Shown here: positions 5,771 to 10,082 of the stretch, piece by piece
How the letters are laid out: the number at the start of each line of letters is the position of its first letter
Position numbering within the stretch: position 1 is the first letter of the stretch
Assembly (NCBI GenBank): GCA_023437345.1
Contig: JAEZGC010000005.1
Span: 1-10,082, forward strand
Source: Actinomycetes bacterium
Lineage (GTDB): Bacteria; Actinomycetota; Actinomycetes; Propionibacteriales; Propionibacteriaceae
DNA length: 10,082 nt
Direction of reading: 5' to 3'
The notes under the pieces: generated by a model
The model's input: the letters and a program-made list of their open reading frames with translations, nothing else
Databases searched by the model: none
Told to the model about the DNA's origin: nothing
Program-made: the position numbers and the translations under genes

Positions 5771-7233
5771 CCGCCACCGCCTTCGCCGCCGCCGACCTCG
5801 GGGCGTCCAGTGGCCGGGTGATCCTCGGCACCCTGGCTGACGGACGGTTCCACCTCGAGGAAGTCGCCAGGTTCGCCAACGGCCCGCTGCCCTACGGCGA
5901 CTCGATCCGCTGGGACGCCGACGCGCTGTTCGGTCACATCACCGACGGGCTCAACGCCGCGCTGCGGCGCAGCGGTGGGCTGGCCAGCGTCGGCGTGGAC
6001 ACCTGGGGGGTCGACTACGGCCGGCTGGACGCGGCAGGCACGCTGCTCGAGCCCCCCTTCAACTACCGCGACGCCCGCACCAACGGCGTCCCGGAGGCGT
6101 TCTTCGCCGGCTTCCCCGCCGAGCGGCTCTACGCCAATGCCGGCCTGCAGGTGATGCAGTTCAACACCATCTTCCAGCTCGTCGCAGACCGCGGCTGGGA
6201 CGATGTCGCCCGCATCCTGCTGCTGCCGGACCTGTTCGGCTACTGGCTCACCGGCCGCGGCGCGGCGGAGGTCACCATCGCCTCCACCACCGGGCTGCTC
6301 GACGTCGGCGCCCGGCGCTGGTCGCAGGAGGTCGGGCAGCACCTCAGCGCCGTCCACGGGATCCCGGTGGACCGCATCCTGCCCGAGCTGATCGAGCCGG
6401 GGACCGTCCTTGCCGACACCGGCACTGACGTGCTGGACGCCATCACGCCGGTAGTCGCAGTGGGCTCGCACGACACTGCCTCGGCGGTTGCCGCGATCCC
6501 GGCGGTGGGCAGCGACTTCGCGTTCATCTCCTCGGGGACCTGGTCGCTGGTCGGCCTTGAGCTGCCGGAGCCGGTGCTCACCGAGGACAGCCGGCGGGCC
6601 GACTTCACCAACGAACTCGGGGTGGACGGCACCGTCCGCTACCTGAAGAACGTGATGGGGCTGTGGGTGCTGAGCGAGTCGGTGCGCACCTGGCGCGAGC
6701 GCGGCCTGGCTATCGAACTCCCCGACCTGCTCGCCGAGGCGGCCAGGCAGCCCGGACTGGCCTGTGTTGTCGACATCGACGACGAGCGGCTGCTGCCACC
6801 GGGCGACATGCCGGCCCGGCTGCGATCCATCGCCGCCGAGGGCGGGCGGACGCTGGGGGAGTCCCCGGCAGAGGTTGCCCGGTGCATCCTCGACTCGCTG
6901 GCACTGGCCTACCGTCGCACCATTCGCAATGCCTGCCGCCTGGCCGGCCGCGAGGTGCGGGTGGTCCACATAGTCGGCGGCGGGTCGCGCAACCGGTTCC
7001 TGTGCCAGCTGACCGCCGACGCCACCGGCCTGCCGGTCGTCGTCGGCCCTGCCGAGGGGACCGCACTGGGCAACCTGCTCGTCCAGGCCCGGGCGATGGG
7101 GGCGCTCTCCGGCGACCTGACCCGGCTTCGTGAGGTGGCGCGGGAGTCCTCCGAGCTCGAGCAGTACAGCCCAGGCGGGTTCGGGATTGGGCCGATGCTC
7201 TGGGACGACGCCGAGCGTTCGGTGGCAAGGTAG
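5767..7233 (+). CDS. rhaB: Rhamnulokinase (FGGY family), possibly acting on L-fuculose
   Basis: Phosphorylates a 6-deoxy-ketohexose at O-1 (L-rhamnulose to L-rhamnulose 1-phosphate in characterised members) in the cytoplasm. The 488 aa match RhaB closely in length (E. coli RhaB is about 489) and in motifs: AADLGASSGRV (8-18, phosphate loop), SVGVDTWGVDYG (74-85, sugar site), NYRDART (99-105), QFNTIFQL (131-138), LLLPDLFGYWLTG (151-163), VGSHDTASAVAA (232-243, D236 as catalytic base), SSGTWSLVGLE (255-265), TNELGVDGTVRYLKNVMGLW (281-300), then IVGGGSRN and GPAEGTALGN at the C-terminal ATP site. ATG 5767 is preferred because the family begins right at the phosphate loop; the in-frame TTG at 5734 would add 11 unconserved residues. 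It is first in the plus operon after the leader ORF. Because a FucU homologue lies divergently, the physiological substrate could be L-fuculose. Confidence 0.9.
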   Translation: MTATAFAAADLGASSGRVILGTLADGRFHLEEVARFANGPLPYGDSIRWDADALFGHITDGLNAALRRSGGLASVGVDTWGVDYGRLDAAGTLLEPPFNYRDARTNGVPEAFFAGFPAERLYANAGLQVMQFNTIFQLVADRGWDDVARILLLPDLFGYWLTGRGAAEVTIASTTGLLDVGARRWSQEVGQHLSAVHGIPVDRILPELIEPGTVLADTGTDVLDAITPVVAVGSHDTASAVAAIPAVGSDFAFISSGTWSLVGLELPEPVLTEDSRRADFTNELGVDGTVRYLKNVMGLWVLSESVRTWRERGLAIELPDLLAEAARQPGLACVVDIDDERLLPPGDMPARLRSIAAEGGRTLGESPAEVARCILDSLALAYRRTIRNACRLAGREVRVVHIVGGGSRNRFLCQLTADATGLPVVVGPAEGTALGNLLVQARAMGALSGDLTRLREVARESSELEQYSPGGFGIGPMLWDDAERSVAR

Positions 7234-7262
7234 AGGTGGATAGGGTGTTGAATCGTTACAAC
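7218..7262 (+). promoter_or_regulatory. Internal operator with possible weak promoter before the PHP-like gene
   Basis: GTTGAATCGTTACAAC (7247-7262) is an imperfect palindrome centred on CG (six of eight pairs) and is nearly the reverse complement of the rhaB operator. Directly before it is TAGGGT (7241-7246), a possible -10, with TTCGGT (7218-7223), a weak -35, at 17-bp spacing inside the end of rhaB. The operator lies mostly in the 45-nt gap between rhaB and the next start. It may regulate an internal promoter for the PHP-like and aldolase genes, or act as an auxiliary operator. The operator is better supported than the promoter. Confidence 0.5.
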
Positions 7263-7278
7263 AAATCAGGTGGAGCAG

Positions 7279-8469
7279 ATGAGTGACAGCCCGGCGGTGG
7301 ACGGCTTCCCGGTCGTCAACACCCACGTCCACTTCCCCCCGAACTTCTCAGCCTTCACCACCGTGGACGACGCCATCGAGCAGGCAGTCGCCCAGGGCGT
7401 CAGGGCTATCGGGATCTCCAACTTCTACGACCAGCAGGTCTACGCCCGGTTCGCCGAACGGGCCGCCGCGGCCGGCATCGTGGCCCTCTTCGGGCTGGAG
7501 TTCATCACCCTCGACCCCGCCCTGGCCGACGCCGGCGTCCTGGTCAACGATCCGGCCAACCCCGGCCGGGTCTACTTCTGCGGCAAGGGGATCAGCCCGT
7601 TCCGCGCCAGGTCCTCGAGGGCCGCGGCCACCGCTGCCGCGATCCGGGCCGACAACGACCGCCGGGCCGCCGCCATGGTCTCCCAGCTGGCCGCCCACTT
7701 CGCAGCGAACGGGCTGGACACCGGGCTGACCGCCGACTCGGTGGCTGCCGACGTCGCCGCCCGCACCGACGTCCCGGTGGAGTGGGTGTCGCTGCAGGAA
7801 CGCCACATCGCCCGCGCCTTCCAGGAGGCGCTCGCCCACCTGCCGGCCGACCGGCGGGCCGCCGTCCTGGCCGGCGCGTACGGCTCACCCTCCGGGGTCG
7901 ACATCGACAACCCGGTCGCGCTGCAGGGTGAGCTGCGGTCCCGCCTGCTCAAGGTCGGCACCGCCGGCTTCGTCCCCGAGGTTCCGTTGAGCTTCGCCGA
8001 CGCCTACGCCTACGTGCTCGACAGCGGCGGCATCCCCACCTTCCCGATCCTCGCCGACGGCGCGAAGCAGCTCAGCCCGTTCGAGTACCCGCCGGCACAG
8101 CTCGCGCAGGAGCTGCTGGCGCGCAAGGTGTACGCCGCGGAGCTGATCCCGATCCGCAACGCCACAGCGATAGTCGAGGAGTACGTGGCCGCGCTGACCG
8201 GGGCCGGGATCATCGTGATTGGCGGCACCGAGCACAACACCGCCGACCGGATCCCGTACGACCCGGCGTGCGTGGACGGCCCGCTGCCGGACGCCGCCAG
8301 GGCCGCGTTCTGGGAGGCCACCTGCGTGGTGGCCGCCCACCAGCACCTTGTCGCCGCCGGCCGGCCCGGCTACGTGGACGCGGCCGGCAACCTGACCGGC
8401 GACGACCCGGCGGCGCGCAAGGCTGAACTCGTGGCGCTGGGCGCCGACCTGATCCGGGGAGCCAAGTGA
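7279..8469 (+). CDS. Uncharacterised PHP/amidohydrolase-like metal-dependent protein
   Basis: Cytoplasmic protein of 396 aa (no signal peptide or membrane segment) whose function I do not recognise. The N-terminus follows the PHP pattern: VVNTHVHF (12-19; H16 and H18 as an HxH metal motif), a helix, then AIGISNFYD (43-51) where PHP proteins usually have a TDH-type motif, and LFGLEF (70-75; E74 at the GxE position). VYFCGKG (98-104) follows. Near the C-terminus IVIGGTEHNT (about 312-321; E318, H319) resembles a final metal-ligand strand. The middle (about 105-300) is Ala-rich and probably helical, larger than in minimal PHP proteins. ATG 7279 follows AGGTGG (7268-7273) by 5 nt; a GTG at 7270 is in frame but has a worse ribosome site. 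It sits between rhaB and the aldolase fusion, behind its own operator copy, and overlaps the next gene as TGATG. A role in 6-deoxysugar catabolism is inferred. Possibilities are a sugar isomerase, a sugar-phosphate phosphatase or a lactonase. Confidence 0.8.
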   Translation: MSDSPAVDGFPVVNTHVHFPPNFSAFTTVDDAIEQAVAQGVRAIGISNFYDQQVYARFAERAAAAGIVALFGLEFITLDPALADAGVLVNDPANPGRVYFCGKGISPFRARSSRAAATAAAIRADNDRRAAAMVSQLAAHFAANGLDTGLTADSVAADVAARTDVPVEWVSLQERHIARAFQEALAHLPADRRAAVLAGAYGSPSGVDIDNPVALQGELRSRLLKVGTAGFVPEVPLSFADAYAYVLDSGGIPTFPILADGAKQLSPFEYPPAQLAQELLARKVYAAELIPIRNATAIVEEYVAALTGAGIIVIGGTEHNTADRIPYDPACVDGPLPDAARAAFWEATCVVAAHQHLVAAGRPGYVDAAGNLTGDDPAARKAELVALGADLIRGAK

Positions 8470-10082
8470 TGGTGGATCTGACCAAGGAACTGATCGAGGT
8501 CGCCAACGCCTACGGCCGCGACCCTGAGTACTCCCGCGCCGGCGGCGGCAACGCCTCGGTGAAGCTGGACGGGATGCTCTACATCAAGCCGAGCGGGGTG
8601 CCGCTGGCGACGCTGGCCGCCGACGACCTGGTGCCGTTGCGGATCGACGTCCTGCTGGACGCGCTGCACTCCGACGAGCCGGTGGACGGCGACCCGGTGC
8701 GGGCGGCGGCAGCCAGGGCGCAGGTCCGCGACGTCAAGGGCCGCCGGCCGAGCGTCGAGATCCTGTTCCACGCGTTGCTGCCCGAAGCCCTCGTGCTGCA
8801 CTCCCACCCGCTGGTCGCCAACGCGCTGACCTGCAACGCCGACGCCACCGAACTGGCCGCCGAACTGCTGGGCGACGACGCGGTGCTGGTTCCCTACATC
8901 GACCCGGGCGTGCCGCTGGCCCGTGGCGTGGCCGCCGCGCGGACTGCGTACACCGAGCGCACCGGGCGTCCCGCGCCGGGCATCACGCTGCTGCGCAACC
9001 ACGGCATCATCATCGCCGGCGACTCCGCGGCCGAGATCACCGAACGCACCGAGCGGGTGACCGGCGCGATCCGCGCCGCCATCGACGCGGTGGCGACTCC
9101 CGAACCCCCCGCCCTTGACGAGGCCGAACTCGCGAGGGTGCGCAACGCGGTCGCCCCGACGCTGCGCGGTCTGCTGGCCGGCGACGCCGGCCTGCCGGTG
9201 GTCACCTCCGACGCCGGCGACCTGGTCCGCGCGGTCACCGTGTCGCCGGCCGGCGACGCGATCCTCACCGGCGGCCCGCTGATCCCAGACCAGATCGTCT
9301 ACGCCGGCTCCTTCCCCGCCGTGGTGCCGGCGGGCTCGCCCGACCCGGCCGCGGCCGTCACTGAGGCGGTCACCGCCTACCGCAGCGCCCACGGCAAAGA
9401 CCCGGTGGTGGTGGTCGTGCCGGGCCTGGTCGCCTTCGGCGCCGGCCGCGACCTGGCCGCGGCGCAGAACGCGCTGGCCACCTTCACCGACGCGCTGCGG
9501 GTCGCCCGCGACGCGGACCGGATCGGACGGGTCCGCGTCCTCGACGACGCCGAGCGCGGGTTCATCGAGAACTGGGAGGCTGAGGCCTACCGCAAGGCGG
9601 TCGCCGCCTCGACGGCGTCAGGCCGGCTGGACGGCAAGGTGGTGATGATCACCGGCGCCGCCCAGGGCTTCGGCCTCGGGATCGCCCAGGAGCTCATCAC
9701 CCAGGGCGCCTCGTTGGTGCTGGCCGACCTCAACCTGGACGGCGCGCAGCGCAACGCCGAGGCGATGTGCGAGCAGTACGGCGCCGGGCGCGCGGCGGCG
9801 GTGCGGATCGACGTCTCCGACGAGCAGTCCTGCCTGGGCGCGGTCGCCGAGGCGGTCGGGATCTACGGCGGCGTCGACGTGTTCATCTCCAACGCGGGCG
9901 TGTTGAGGGCCGAGTCGGTGTTCACCCAGCCGGTCGCCGACTTCGACCTGGTCACCAACGTCAACTACCGCGGCTACTTCCTGTGCGTCAGGGCGATAGC
10001 CCCGGTGATGGCGGCCCAGCACGCCGCCCGGCCACAGGCCTGGTTCGACATCATCGAGATCAACTCCAAGTCGGGCCTGACC
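8469..10082 (+). CDS. rhaEW: Bifunctional rhamnulose/fuculose-1-phosphate aldolase and short-chain dehydrogenase (3' end beyond window)
   Basis: Cytoplasmic fusion enzyme: the class II aldolase half cleaves a 6-deoxyketose 1-phosphate to DHAP and L-lactaldehyde, and the SDR half acts on the lactaldehyde (oxidation to lactate in characterised RhaEW proteins). The frame is open for 538 codons to the window end; family members are about 680-700 aa. Aldolase half (1 to about 380): GGGNASVK (25-32) and KPSG (40-43) bind phosphate, SVEILFH (95-101) carries the probable catalytic E97, and H111, H113 (LHSHP) and H178 (RNHG) are zinc ligands. SDR half (from about 388): TGAAQGFG (395-402) is the nucleotide-binding TGxxxGxG, D415-type LADLN follows, and NAG is at 475-477. 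INSKSG near 531-536 holds the likely catalytic Ser; the YxxxK motif lies beyond the window. ATG 8469 overlaps the previous stop (TGATG) and has GGGGAG (8456-8461) 7 nt upstream. The sequence cannot separate rhamnulose from fuculose specificity. Confidence 0.92.
   Translation, partial: MVDLTKELIEVANAYGRDPEYSRAGGGNASVKLDGMLYIKPSGVPLATLAADDLVPLRIDVLLDALHSDEPVDGDPVRAAAARAQVRDVKGRRPSVEILFHALLPEALVLHSHPLVANALTCNADATELAAELLGDDAVLVPYIDPGVPLARGVAAARTAYTERTGRPAPGITLLRNHGIIIAGDSAAEITERTERVTGAIRAAIDAVATPEPPALDEAELARVRNAVAPTLRGLLAGDAGLPVVTSDAGDLVRAVTVSPAGDAILTGGPLIPDQIVYAGSFPAVVPAGSPDPAAAVTEAVTAYRSAHGKDPVVVVVPGLVAFGAGRDLAAAQNALATFTDALRVARDADRIGRVRVLDDAERGFIENWEAEAYRKAVAASTASGRLDGKVVMITGAAQGFGLGIAQELITQGASLVLADLNLDGAQRNAEAMCEQYGAGRAAAVRIDVSDEQSCLGAVAEAVGIYGGVDVFISNAGVLRAESVFTQPVADFDLVTNVNYRGYFLCVRAIAPVMAAQHAARPQAWFDIIEINSKSGLT

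Noticed and set aside
5704..7332. A 542-codon open frame antisense to rhaB and the control region.
   Set aside because: It is opposite a gene with full RhaB motifs. Its composition (Gly, Arg, Val, Gln and His rich, no motif) is what high-GC antisense frames give, and it has no ribosome site of its own.
8370..9392. A 340-codon minus-strand open frame.
   Set aside because: It is the shadow of the aldolase/dehydrogenase fusion, whose frame has zinc ligands and phosphate-binding motifs.

Overview
The window comes from a high-GC Gram-positive bacterium, most likely an actinomycete. This rests on G/C-rich third codon positions throughout, strong GGAGG-type ribosome binding sites, a lipoprotein-type solute-binding protein and LacI-type operators centred on CG. 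I cannot name a genus. No mobile element, RNA gene or CRISPR array is visible. The locus is a 6-deoxyhexose (L-fucose and/or L-rhamnose type) uptake and catabolism island made of two divergent operons around a control region of about 195 bp (5528-5722).

Left operon, minus strand, reading from 5527 toward 1: an L-fucose mutarotase-like protein (fucU), a two-domain sugar ABC ATPase, an RbsC-type permease, a lipoprotein sugar-binding protein and an XylB-type FGGY sugar kinase cut off by the window edge. fucU/ATPase (ATGA) and ATPase/permease (TGATG) overlap, so they are probably translationally coupled. A perfect 12-bp hairpin separates the binding protein from the kinase and probably lowers kinase expression.

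Right operon, plus strand, from 5662 to the window end: a textbook promoter (TTGACA-17-TACGAT), a LacI-like operator, a 15-codon leader ORF overlapping the next start, a rhamnulokinase (rhaB), a metal-hydrolase-like protein of unknown function with PHP-type motifs, and the first 538 codons of a fused class II aldolase/short-chain dehydrogenase (rhaEW type). A second copy of the operator, with a possible weak promoter, sits between rhaB and the unknown gene.

Inferred pathway: the ABC system imports the sugar and FucU interconverts its anomers. An isomerase not seen here makes the ketose, which an FGGY kinase phosphorylates at O-1. The aldolase domain splits the product to DHAP and L-lactaldehyde, and the SDR domain oxidises or reduces the lactaldehyde. 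The most interesting points are the uncharacterised PHP-like protein in the slot where the isomerase is often found, the similar operator placement at three promoters, the leader ORF before rhaB, and the mixture of fucose-type (FucU) and rhamnose-type (RhaB, RhaEW) parts with two different FGGY kinases.
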